NCBI GenBank assembly: GCA_004151065.3
Contig: NWUY0300066032.1
Coordinates: 1 to 21,638 of the forward strand
Reading direction: 5' to 3'
DNA: 21,638 nt
Source of the DNA: Larix sibirica
Taxonomy: Eukaryota > Streptophyta > Pinopsida > Pinales > Pinaceae
The notes under the pieces are model-generated. The model was not told the origin of the DNA, ran no database searches, and saw only the letters and a program-made list of their open reading frames with translations. This document shows, one piece after another, positions 9,344 through 18,335 of the stretch (position 1 is its first letter; the number at the start of each line of letters is the position of its first letter). The position numbers and the translations under genes were made by a program.

Positions 9344-9426
9344 TGGCGCCTCTTTTTAACTTATGGCTGGCAATGTGGGAGGGAACTTTATGTGCAGGGA
9401 TTAGAGTAAGGGCTCTGGTGATTTGA
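9343..9426 (+). other. Possible upstream ORFs in the RPL41 leader
   Basis: Two overlapping short frames precede the main start: ATG at 9343 (27 codons, TGA ending 9426) and ATG at 9363 (13 codons, M-A-G-N-V-G-G-N-F-M-C-R-D, TAG ending 9404). Both end before the eL41 ATG at 9461. If transcription begins near the pyrimidine run at about 9350, only the 13-codon frame is in the leader. Neither has a recognised function, and their presence in the mRNA depends on the unknown start site. Confidence 0.35.
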
Positions 9427-9460
9427 TTTCGATCGGAAGGTTTTACTCTTCGCACCAGCA

Positions 9461-10960
9461 ATGAGGGCCAAGGTTAGTCTTCGATCTATTCTACGGACTG
9501 TTACTTATATTTGCTCGTCTGTTGCTTGGCTTTGTATTTCTCCTCTGCTTTATTTTCAGATGGAAGAGTTTTCTTTGGGGCAGCGTAGTTGGGCTTGAAT
9601 ACTAGGGTTTTCTCCGGCTTCTTGTTCCTTTTGCAAAATTATGGTTTTGTATTTTGTTTCGTATTCTATCATCTCGTTGTACAGGGCAAGAATTTTGCAT
9701 TAGGGTTTTAATAAATGGACTGCGGAGGAATGCAATTGCTTTTTCAGTTTTTTTTTCCTTTAGAGAGGTTTTCACTCCGATTGAGAGTGATAGAATGTAA
9801 CATTTGCGTTTGCACTCTTCTGTAATGAATCTTGAAAGGCTTGCATTGGAGACTGTAGTTATCTCTTGTTTGTAGCATTTTACCCTTTTTCGGGTAGTTG
9901 TTTCCATCATTCAATTGGGAAGCGATAGAAGCCCTTATATGTAATTAGAGTGTCTACGCAACCAGCGTATTCATTCTCCCCTCCCATGGCCTGTAGATCT
10001 GCGGATTGGCATTTTAGGGTTTTATTATAATTAATTCCGTCTGAACGTAAATGTTCCTACAAAAGTTGAAAGAATGCTCACTTTTCATCTTGATAGTGGT
10101 AATGCAGTATGTGTAATCCTGGCTTTTTTTCATGAAGGAAAACATTAATATTCAATATTTCAAAGCTGGAATCGGAATATACATAGACATGTCTTTTCGA
10201 TGCCATTCAGAAGCAAAGAGGTATCTACTCTCTTGTCCAAAAAGGATTAAAAAAATGAACCTAACAACTAAATTATAGTCATTCTCCCTGCTGTTTCAGC
10301 ATCTGTCCGTGCTTAAAAAATGTGTAGTCTTGACTTGTGATCCTTACTGGTCTAATTAATGGTACACCATTTTACGGTAAGTAATGTTCACCATAATGGC
10401 TGCTATCGTTAAACAAGCCTCTTCCATGCAAATATTTTTAAATATGAGGTTAATACCCTTTTTTAAATCGTAAGTGTATCCTTCACTTCTAATGCATTTT
10501 CCTTCGTGTCTTTTGGGTTTTCTTATGCAATCTAAAGTGGAATCTTGAGCGACTCTCTTCTGATCTTCAATGTCTAGTTTCCGAGTTCTACAGATACGAC
10601 CTTTGTTGACATAAAGCATACACTCACCAGTTGCCATAGATATTTAGTCATGAATTTGGGGGCTTTTCATTTCATTGAAGAATTTAGAATTTTTATTGCA
10701 ACTAGTATTGTATTTTATAGTTATTTTCTTCATAGGTTTTCTGTCAGAGTTGGTTCACCTGGTTTTACATATAGCTCTGGCACTGTATTACATTGTGTAA
10801 GGGATCTATCGAGTTCCAAACTGGTTGTCTTTTATTTTTGGTTTCTCCAGTGATGGACGCTTTTTTATAATGTTTTCAAATTGGTTGGTCACAGTGGAAG
10901 AAGAAGCGAATGAGGAGGCTCAAAAGGAAGCGCAGGAAGATGAGACAGAGATCCAAGTAA
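9461..10960 (+). CDS. RPL41: 60S ribosomal protein eL41 (two exons: 9461-9472, 10895-10960)
   Basis: The spliced frame encodes 25 residues, the family's usual length: exon 1 gives M-R-A-K and exon 2 gives W-K-K-K-R-M-R-R-L-K, then R-K-R-R-K-M-R-Q-R-S-K and TAA. Seventeen of 25 residues are Lys or Arg. The sequence matches the near-invariant eukaryotic eL41; from memory, animal eL41 differs only by Arg for Lys at residue 6. eL41 is a single basic helix at the interface of the 60S and 40S subunits (bridge eB14) near the decoding centre. The donor is AAG/GTTAGT (9473) and the acceptor TTGGTCACAG/TGG (10894), phase 0. Upstream telo boxes support an expressed ribosomal-protein gene. The intact frame and retained intron argue against a processed pseudogene. 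No other host gene adjoins it. Confidence 0.95.
9473..10894 (+). other. RPL41: RPL41 intron 1
   Basis: A 1422-bp GT..AG intron falls between Lys4 and Trp5. It is T-rich on the sense strand, as plant introns usually are. Three copies of TAGGGTTT (reverse telo box) lie in its first part, at 9603-9610, 9701-9708 and 10015-10022, and TGGGCT occurs near 9590. The minus-strand open frames at 9602-9910 and 10356-10637 and the plus-strand frame at 10650-10853 have no family motif and look like chance frames. No inserted transposon is evident. Confidence 0.9.
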
Positions 10961-11340
10961 CTTAACATGGGTGGCAGTTCTTGGAACGGTTTTGGATGCT
11001 GGAGACTTCTATTACTGTTTTTTGCAGTTATGGATGGCGTGATTGCCATTTTTTGAATTGTGAGAAGTCTGCTTTGATTTTATCATCTTCATATTTATCG
11101 GAGGGGAAGCAGATAGACATACATACCCTGCATGTATGCCAGAGGCTGTTACTTGTTATCTGCCACTATAGGACTATACTTTTTGGTTACAGTTGAAAGG
11201 TTACGATTGATAATATTTGGATCAAGTATTGCTATTTTGTGCTACCATATTTGTATTCAGTGCTTTTCAGAGGTATTTAATGTCGAATTTCAGCAGTTTT
11301 TTTCTATTACTTGCGTCATCTTCATAAAGAAATAAGGCTT
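10961..11340 (+). other. RPL41: RPL41 3' untranslated region (estimated)
   Basis: T-rich sequence follows the TAA at 10958-10960. AATAAGG at 11331-11337, close to AATAAA, is one candidate polyadenylation element, and AATAATA-like tracts occur slightly earlier (about 11210). The end is a guess. The overlapping short frames at 10981-11196 and 11132-11335 have no coding signature. Confidence 0.35.
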
Positions 11341-12450
11341 GTGCTGGTAAGTATATATAATGCCATGCCTAATTTATATTTGTCGAGTTATTGTCTGCCT
11401 GCTTTATTGTTGTTGATTTATAATAATTGGATGGGCTAGAATGTTGTGGCCACTAAGTGTTGATTTTGAGCAAAGTCTGATTGCAAGAATTTGAGAGGTT
11501 AATGGTATTTACATCTAAAGCACATTATAACCTGTAGAGGGTTAAATAGGTTGGTCGTGCTTTTGGGCTTTCGTCCTCGTTCTTTTAGAAAAATATCTGT
11601 GTATTTACTTTGAATTAATATCAAAGTGTGAATGCCATCTTTACATTCGTTAGGGCATATTATATATAAAAATACCTGAATTGCTTCCAAAGTGATGTAT
11701 CTGTATGTGTGCAGTTGCATGTTCATGTTATATGTATGTCTTCGTATACGTGGTTTATTGAGGGATGCTTTCCGAGTCTGGGAGTCTTTTCCATAATGTG
11801 GTGGGAAAGAGGCAGTTCTCTACCTTTAACCAAAAGGACCAAAACATTATATTGTTCGAAGATTTAGACATATATGTTTTGTGAGTGGGTTTCTCGTATA
11901 AAGTTATAGGAAGAAAAGGGTTCTTTCTTAATCTGTTAATGTTTTGTTTTATTTGGTTGATGTTAGAGTAATTAGATAATGGACTGCGATGTAACAATGG
12001 ACTTTACAACTTTCTTGTGATCTGAATGGATGATTTGTATTTAGGTGTTTTATTTTATAATATTCTGAAGGACATGGCAGGATCTTTCAAATAATTATTT
12101 GTTACATTGTTTTGTCCGTGAAGAAGAGTTTTAGTCTGACTAATTTTACCAGTGAATATATTATCCAAGAAGCATATTTGTTATAAAATTTGGTATTGTA
12201 CCACCTCACTTCATCAGCTGATTCAGCTGATTCTAAGCATATTGTTATTTAGCAATTCGTTTACATGCATTTGGATTTCCCTGGTCTCCAAAAGCAATGT
12301 ATAGTATTCTTTCTTAATTGTGTTGAAAATTGAAATACATGGTGACAAAATAGTCAAACAAGGTTTAAAGTTTGAATACAGGCCCCTTCTTGAGACGAAT
12401 GAAATTGTATTGAGCTAAAAAACAGTTTTTTTTTTTAATCCTTGAAAAAA
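11341..12450. other. Downstream intergenic region of RPL41, no gene seen
   Basis: No ORF longer than about 80 codons, RNA gene or recognisable element is seen. The open frames at 11499-11726 and 11755-11997 (minus) lack motifs. A 9-bp tandem duplication (CAGCTGATT twice) occurs at 12215-12232, and a poly(T) run starts near 12426. Confidence 0.4.
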
Positions 12451-12452
12451 AC

Positions 12453-12486
12453 AGCGAAACTTCACGGCCATCAGTCAAGTTTCGCT
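12453..12486. repeat. Perfect 10-bp inverted repeat (hairpin)
   Basis: AGCGAAACTT (12453-12462) and AAGTTTCGCT (12477-12486) are exact reverse complements around a 14-nt loop, just after an A/T-rich run. It could form a stem-loop in RNA or be the end of a small inverted-repeat element. No function can be assigned. Confidence 0.6.
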
Positions 12487-12531
12487 TTCCGATCATTCAA
12501 ATATATAGCATCCCCTGTTCCACTAATCCGG

Positions 12532-12601
12532 TTCGTTCTCTTTATCCACCTCAGATCATCACATGGGTCGTTCTCTTTATCCACCTAAGATCATCACATG
12601 G
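12532..12601. repeat. 35-bp tandem duplication
   Basis: TCGTTCTCTTTATCCACC followed by [C/A] mismatch and AGATCATCACATGG occurs at 12533-12566 and again at 12568-12601. The 34-bp cores differ at a single base (C versus A), so this is a recent tandem duplication with a 35-bp period. Confidence 0.9.
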
Positions 12602-12798
12602 TTTTTAGACACAAAATGTTCATATTGTGACAAAGACTCTTTCCTCTAGTTCTGTTATGGTAACATAGCACAAACATGGAATATACTGGCTTGGCTATGC
12701 ATATTGTATCTGGATCTAGACCAATGTTTGCTTGAATTTACTTCACTATAAAATACATATTTCATGGAATGTGTTATGGAACAATACGATGAAGAAAG

Positions 12799-13098
12799 AG
12801 GAGGGTGAAGTAGGAGTTTGGCTATTATTTCCTTATCATAAAAGATTTGGATGGATTAGTTCATTAATTACCTTTCTATCTAGGATCACCTTGAGTTGCT
12901 CCATCGAAATATGCATATATGCACTTGATTTATCTGACCACTTCAATTATTGGCCTAGGAGGTTTATGTTCTTTTGCTGTATTCATCTCGACATTAAATT
13001 GAGGTGAGGATATAAATCAACTTGACCAAGAGGGCTGAATTAGGAGTTTGGCTGAGACCCCTTATCTGAAAGGATTTGGATGGATTGGTTCATTAACT
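12799..13098. repeat. Direct repeat pair of about 70 bp, 230 bp apart
   Basis: Bases about 12799-12870 and 13029-13098 share TAGGAGTTTGGCT, CCTTATC, GATTTGGATGGATT and GTTCATTAA in the same order. The offset is 229-230 bp, with substitutions and a small indel. They could be two units of a diverged tandem repeat with a 230-bp period or copies of one short element. The open frame at 12732-13007 overlaps the first copy and has no recognisable motif. Confidence 0.75.
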
Positions 13099-13347
13099 AG
13101 CACAGCCACTTAACTTGTGGCTGGTGAACACGAATTGCCCGTAATTCATATATTGGCTCCTAGTTATCCATGTATCAACTACAAGTTATTTTTTGATAGG
13201 GTGATTTGATTGCCACTAGATCAACTTCATTGGAGAGAGCATTTCTAGATCTCTCATTTGGTAACTAAAATGACATATTTCCAGATAATATCCCAATGTT
13301 ATCGCCCTTGCAACAATTCCATCGTCCAAATATCACATAGTTGAAGC
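13099..13347. other. Unassigned sequence before the 13348 frame
   Basis: No intact frame, RNA gene or repeat is seen. It may be 5' sequence of whatever element once encoded the W/Y/D-rich frame that follows. Confidence 0.3.
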
Positions 13348-13944
13348 ATGGCAAAGTGGTGGAACACCCTATGGGAGGATGTGTTGGCCAATTTGAAATC
13401 TATGCAAGCCCAATTTAACTCATGGAGCAAAACTTGAGTACAATGAAGAAGACTAGTAAAATTGGAGGAGCTTTGAGTTACTCATGCCACTTCTTTTATT
13501 ATTAAAGAATATAACCAAGAATGCTATGCATGGTATGATTTAGAAGATGCTTGTGATGATTGGTATATGGATAGTTGTAATTTTTGGGATGACAATGATT
13601 TTCATCTTGTTTTTGTTGAATCTTCTTTATCATATGAAGCTAAACTTGTGAAGGAACACTAATAATATGTATTTTTTTTCAATTTCCAAGATGCTTCTTC
13701 TACAACAATATAGTTCCTCATTGATCCATCCTTTTACTTCTATTTGGAGGATCTATTTGCTTTGAATGGTTATACTTACTTGGATCCACATGACCATCAC
13801 GGGAATGTGACACGTAACACTCAACGGTTCATGAAACTTTAGTGCTATCATTGGCTTGTCATGTGGAGCATATGGATATGGGACCCATTTTTAAGATGGT
13901 GCTTGTTGGACGATATCAACATAGCAACTCACACTAGTAGATGA
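13348..13944 (+). pseudogene. Decayed W/Y/D-rich protein-coding frame, family unknown
   Basis: A single plus-strand frame from ATG 13348 to TGA 13942-13944 (199 codons) carries eight internal stops yet reads like protein throughout. It begins M-A-K-W-W-N-T-L-W-E-D-V-L-A-N-L and continues with a helical stretch (L-K-S-M-Q-A-Q-F-N). It then has Y-A-W-Y-D-L-E-D-A-C-D-D-W-Y within a 61-codon stop-free stretch (13477-13659), and later L-E-D-L-F-A-L-N-G-Y-T-Y-L-D-P. Repeated W, Y and D and frame constancy over 600 bp are unlike random AT-rich sequence. I do not recognise the family. A retroelement gag-like or accessory protein is the simplest guess; a decayed host gene is possible. It is not functional as it stands. 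Confidence 0.5.
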
Positions 13945-14242
13945 GACTAGTTCTTTGGCCTACTTCAACATGGAAGTCAACATTTTCCCATGGAACACTG
14001 GATTATGGTTATATACCTTGGATATACAAATATAATAAGATAAGAGATATAAGTAATGTACCAACTTTATTAATATTCAAAAACTTACGCTTGAATCTTT
14101 AAGGCAATAATCAACTCTTGTTCACTTGAATCTTTGAGGGGTGACCTCCTATGAGCTAAGTTTCAATTACAATATACTTCCACACATGACTTACGAGGAA
14201 AAATCCATCCTTATTTATACATCACTACGATTCTAACCTCCT
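13945..14242. other. AT-rich region with short repeats
   Basis: No gene is seen. CTTGAATCTTT[A/G]AGG occurs twice (14091-14105 and 14126-14140), 35 bp apart. The sequence has the composition of a plant LTR, but no LTR boundaries could be established. Confidence 0.4.
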
Positions 14243-14440
14243 AACTACATAGTGGACCTTTAAAGAGGGCCCATTACATTTATTCATTAATAACTACAAT
14301 AGTGGACTTTCTTTAATGAAGTACCATTACATTTATTTTCTACCATAGTGGGCCTTATTTAATAATAACAAACATAGTGGACCTAGTCCACTTACATTGA
14401 ATGGACTCCACTATTACACTAATGGGCCCTCTGACCACCC
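14243..14440. repeat. Degenerate ATAGTGG tandem repeats
   Basis: The motif A-A-C-T-A-C-A-(A)-T-A-G-T-G-G-A-C begins units at about 14243 and 14292; both continue into CCATTACATTTATT. Shorter units begin with CATAGTGGGCC (14344) and CATAGTGGACC (14373), so ATAGTGG occurs at 14249, 14299, 14345 and 14374. A related palindromic segment (GTGGACCTAGTCCAC, 14377-14391) is embedded. This is consistent with an old tandem array, possibly within an LTR. Confidence 0.6.
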
Positions 14441-15985
14441 ATTACACCCCTAGGGAGGGTGATAACATATACCAACTAAGCAACAAATATTACTGCAAAA
14501 GTTGGTAGCATATCAAAGTTTTCAACATGATACCCATGGTTTGAAACCTCATGAGTTGTGATCAAGGTCTGCATGAAAAATTGTCAAAATTGGATTATGA
14601 ATACCAAGTTTGGAAATCTCACTTTGTGACAAATGAGCTAGATAGCCTGTAAGTGTGTTGATGCGAACCCAAAAATCGATGAGACTAAACCCCAATGAGA
14701 AGTGAATTGGTTGTAAGTTAGGCACATCTCAAATCTTGAAAATGCTCAACAATCCAATGTGCCAAGAAAAAGTGTATAAGAATCAAATGTTCTCTAATTT
14801 GATCTAAAGACCATTCATGTAAAGATTGAAGACTATCATCAAGTGGACAAATAAGTTCAGAAAACTTTCTCTAAAAAAAAAACAAAAAATGGCTATCAGT
14901 AATCCAATTGAGAGAAAAAAGTGTTGATCAACATCCTAATACTGCATCTTGTAAATCTTGTGTATGAAAATCTCGTGAATGATTCAACAATTATTGAATC
15001 ATAAACTTATCAAAAACCATTGAGAATTAAACTAGATTAACTGCTAGTAATGCCTCAAATCCTTCAACAAAACCATCAATAAATAATGTTTAACAACCAT
15101 GCAAGTCAAAAACTTACAATAAGTGATTGAATCCTCAAATGACAAAATGGAAAATTGTTCATCAAAATATCATGCATATAATATCCTCAAGATTCTATAA
15201 AAAATGTCAAGTGTTGAACTGTCTTGGTTAATATCCTTTGAAAATCAAACTAACCAATCAAATATCCTCAAAATCAATATTGAAAAATCCTCAAACAACG
15301 CTGAGTGATCCATATCAAAATAATTAAAACCTCAATCCATTAGCCTAAATAAAACAACAATCCTAAAAAATCCATTTAATTACTATGAGTAGATTTCAAA
15401 TCTTGAAGTTTGATAATCATCTTCTTTGAATCTTGAAGTTTTATAATAATCATCACAATACCCCCCCCATTAATTGAAAAGTGAGAGAACTCTTGGGACC
15501 TCTAAATCAAGAAAATCAATGTAACCCTTAAAAGTTAAAAAAGGTAACCATATCATCTTAGAGTGAAGTTTGAAGACAATCTTCAACTCAAAAAATGACT
15601 TCAAGTTGGATTTGGTCACGCTGTAATTCATCATGTATTAAATCAAAACATTCATGTCCATTTGTTGTAGAAACCACTTTGGTCAAACATGTTTGTATAT
15701 GGGTATGGATTCAATTGTAAGATCATTCCAATAACCTAACTTTCGAATTCCAGTGCTAAGTTTCCAACCATCCAGAATGCACCCATTACTAATCATTCCT
15801 CCTTCACTTTTGACACGTTTATTAAAGGTGGGTTTCCTTCCCACAAACACTGCATGGGTTAATGTCAAAATAATGCAAATCTTTATGGCCAATATTTCAA
15901 TGACAACATATGCAAATCATCAATAAATATTGCACTCACAAACATAACTAGTTTGGAGTAATTAAGTATTTTTTTACTAGGTAAA
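14441..15985. other. A-rich region without recognisable genes
   Basis: There is no ORF of note; the minus-strand frame at 15683-15892 lacks motifs. AATCCTCAA-like words recur (about 15130-15330) and TCTTGAAGTTT occurs twice with TAATCATC after it (about 15402 and 15431). A run of eight C lies at 15461-15468. GTTGGTAGCATATCAAAG (14503-14520) faintly resembles a disrupted tRNA-Met primer binding site. The stretch is probably non-coding retroelement remnant. Confidence 0.4.
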
Positions 15986-15989
15986 TTAT

Positions 15990-16385
15990 CTCTAGGCAAA
16001 CCCTTGGGAACTTCCCCTCATTTCAAGGATGGTACCAAAGGTAAACCGTATATTTTTTAGCGACAAGGCTCAAACCCATTACAATAACATACTCATTATG
16101 AGATCAACATGTCACTTATGAAAATAGAACTTGAGTGAGGAGGATAACACTCCATCCTACAACCACTTGGGTTAGATCCAACCGATTCTTTTAAATATAT
16201 ATCTTGAGGGAACTCAACAAACACTTCCCCTCATTTCAAGGATGGTACCCAGGATAAACCAGATTCTTCAAGGCTTAAGGCCTATACAACAATATACTTA
16301 TTAAGATCTCAACATGTTACTTGTTGTCGTTGATCTTGGGTGGGGAGAATGACACTTATTCTCTCAACTACTTCAACTAAAGGCA
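15990..16385. repeat. Two diverged tandem units of about 190-200 bp
   Basis: Unit A (about 15990-16180) and unit B (about 16203-16385) share, in order, CTTCCCCTCATTTCAAGG with ATGGTACC, then GGCT, ACAA-ATA-ACTTATT-like sequence, TCAACATGT and a GAATGACACT/GGATAACACT segment. The offset shrinks from 213 to about 203 bp through small indels. No coding signature is seen. Confidence 0.75.
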
Positions 16386-16425
16386 ATTGGCAAAAAAATA
16401 ATTAGGACTTTGGAATAAGTCAAAT

Positions 16426-16767
16426 TCATTCTCTTGATATCCCAAGTTTGTTCCGCTTTAATTGTAACTCTTCATAAGGTCTTAAAATTTTATCTTAAAA
16501 TTTATTTTCTATTGCTTTAGTGTAGTCATCGAATACATCTTTCGTCTTAGTGTCTTCATCCAAGTCATCCATGTCAGCCCAAAGTTTATATTGTTTTGTG
16601 CATTGCCGTATTGGATGTTATGATGGGAATTGGTGGTCTGTTGTAACTGAATTTAGACATGATGAGATATTGGAGATGCTCAAAGCCTTTGCGAATCTTT
16701 TTAAAACCACCTCAATCATCCTTTTTATTAGCAAAATTTTGTGTATTGCCTCCTTTTCCATAAATCA
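16426..16767 (-). pseudogene. Decayed coding frame, acidic C-terminal part, family unknown
   Basis: One minus-strand frame from 16764 to the TGA at 16428-16426 has only two internal stops in about 112 codons. It reads M-E-K-E-A-I-H-K-I-L-L, then L-K-R-F-A-K-A-L-S-I-S, then H-P-I-R-Q-C-T-K-Q-Y-K-L-W, then A-D-M-D-D-L-D-E-D-T-K-T-K-D-V-F and finally Y-E-E-L-Q-L-K-R-N-K-L. The acidic run followed by a basic helix looks like real protein. The plus-strand frame at 16550-16813 is its antisense shadow. The block follows, on the same strand, the E-L-D-K-S-F block at 16835-17036, and could be the C-terminal part of the same protein. Confidence 0.45.
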
Positions 16768-16834
16768 TTTATTTCTTTTAAGTCTTAGAAGTATCTACCT
16801 TTGGTGGTTGTGAGGTTCTGGGATGAGGTGGCCT

Positions 16835-17036
16835 CTATGCCGATCCTCTTGTTCCTTCAGCTGTCAACCCTTGCCCCCTTTTCTCCACAAAAATCTTACA
16901 ATGTAGCCATGCAAGCCAATCCATGATTTATGGATTTCCCTCCTTTTATAATTTTGAACGATTTATCTAATTCAAAGTAAGGTGTGTAAATCCCAGTTCC
17001 TGTGGGGATGGTTGTTGTTGGTGTTTTCACACCAGC
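16835..17036 (-). pseudogene. Decayed copy of the Y-T-P / E-L-D-K-S-F domain
   Basis: The minus strand at 17036-16896 reads P-T-G-T-G-I-Y-T-P-Y-F-E-L-D-K-S-F followed by K-I-I-K-G-G-K-S-I-N-H-G-L-A, and ends in a stop. A one-frame shift continues K-I-F-V-E-K-R-G-Q-G-L-T-A-E to a stop at 16835. The same ordered pattern occurs at 20960-21060, where it reads D-Y-T-P-Q-S-E-L-D-K-S-F-R-L-L-K-N-G, H-H-H-A-W and R-F-V-T-E-K. The two are clearly homologous yet diverged. I cannot name the family. Being present at least twice in 4.5 kb suggests a repetitive element's protein rather than a single host gene. Confidence 0.55.
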
Positions 17037-18130
17037 ACATGCCAAAACATACCTTCTAAGGGTTGTTCAAACCTTAATAGAGTCTCAAAATGTACAACTA
17101 AAGCATACAAAACAAAAACAAAAAACTAACAATCATGCATGCAAAACAATACTAAAATAAATCTAAAATAACAATTTTCACATTCTTCATAATCCATGCA
17201 GACATAGACAACACCAGATAAAGAATAAAGAATGTGTTTTTTCTATTATCCAATGAAATAGTACTAGAGAAACGGTCACCTTTTAATGCATAGTAGGATG
17301 GGTTCTTGCATCAGTCCGAAGTAGGTTCGTATGGTCTCTGTACAATATGCGATCCTCCAGCCACATGCCATGAACATGATCTCCAACAGCTGAACATGAT
17401 CTGCTCCAGCCACATGCCATGACACCTTGAGCATGTAAGTGGGAAAAGGACATATGTGGGCGTAATATTTTGTTATAGAATAGATGATGGACCTTGGGGA
17501 TTGATTTATAGGCTCAACAAAAGGCTTTGTGGATAAGGATCCAAAGGGATTTTTTCGCACAGAATCCTCTCTGTGATTTGTGTTGACCTAAAGTCCGAGT
17601 GTAACTTTCCTCTTTTTGCCTCAGAAAAGCAAGAAACAACCAATTTTCATGCCGAGAGTTAGGTCACTTATTTTTTTGATCTTTTGTGCAACTTGGGTCA
17701 CTCTTTTCAAAGACTTTGGTGTGACTTGGGTCGCACATTCCTTAGGGAAATGTGTGACTTGAGTTTAAATTCTCTTTTTGATGTTTGCTTAGATTTGTGC
17801 CTTTTGTCAAGGTCTATCAAGGTCTAAGGAGTGGAAATGAAGTGGCATGATGGTGTATTCGGGTGATTGGGCTGGTGACATGGCCAGTGAGAAAATTTTG
17901 GGTGTTAACATATTGCCTCCTAATGTGTGAGGTCAGGAGCTCATCATATGAATGACATACATCATAAAATATTATTTTTCCATGTGACCATGGCATAGAG
18001 AATGGAGACTGCATCGGAGGTAACTTACCCTTTAACATGAATACAGGGGTCCTTACCTACAAATACAATACTCAACATGGATGAGGTGCATATAATCTCA
18101 ANAAAGTCTCTTCTCTAGATCATTGTCTAG
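17037..18130. other. Retroelement-like non-coding stretch
   Basis: No intact gene is seen. The minus-strand 94-codon frame at 17276-17560 and the 73-codon frame at 17817-18038 have no recognised motif. CTCCAGCCACATGCCATGA occurs exactly at 17355-17373 and 17404-17422, and TGAACATGATCT at 17371 and 17391. A 10-bp tandem (TCAAGGTCTA twice) lies at 17807-17826. ACTTGGGTC recurs near 17692 and 17727. An unresolved base is at 18102. Confidence 0.4.
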
Positions 18131-18133
18131 AGA

Positions 18134-18335
18134 TAATCCCCCAGTATTTGTTAAAATATTTTAGTTACATATTTATATATTCTGCCTATGCAATTTGGAC
18201 AGCACACTAATATATATATAGGTTTATATATATATGTTGAGATCAAAATGATGCGATCTGGAACTACCCCAGAAAATATTGTAGATACATTAGTATGTAC
18301 TTTGCCTGTGCCATTTGGGCAGTACCTTCATTTAT
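18134..18335. repeat. Diverged direct repeat, about 120-bp period
   Basis: TGCCTATGCAATTTGGACAG (18183 on) and TGCCTGTGCCATTTGGGCAG (18303 on) are 120 bp apart. Each is preceded by CCCCAG plus AAAATATT and followed by TATA-rich sequence. Two (TA)n runs at about 18210-18236 lie between them. Confidence 0.65.

Noticed and set aside
9602-9910. 102-codon minus-strand open frame inside the RPL41 intron
   Set aside because: Lys/Arg/Thr-rich translation of a T-rich intron; no domain and no reason to think it is expressed.
16550-16813. 87-codon plus-strand open frame
   Set aside because: It is antisense to a minus-strand frame that reads much more like protein; it has no motif of its own.
17276-17560. 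94-codon minus-strand open frame
   Set aside because: No recognised motif, and it contains the local 19-bp and 20-bp repeats. It might be an upstream part of the 16426-17036 element but cannot be supported.
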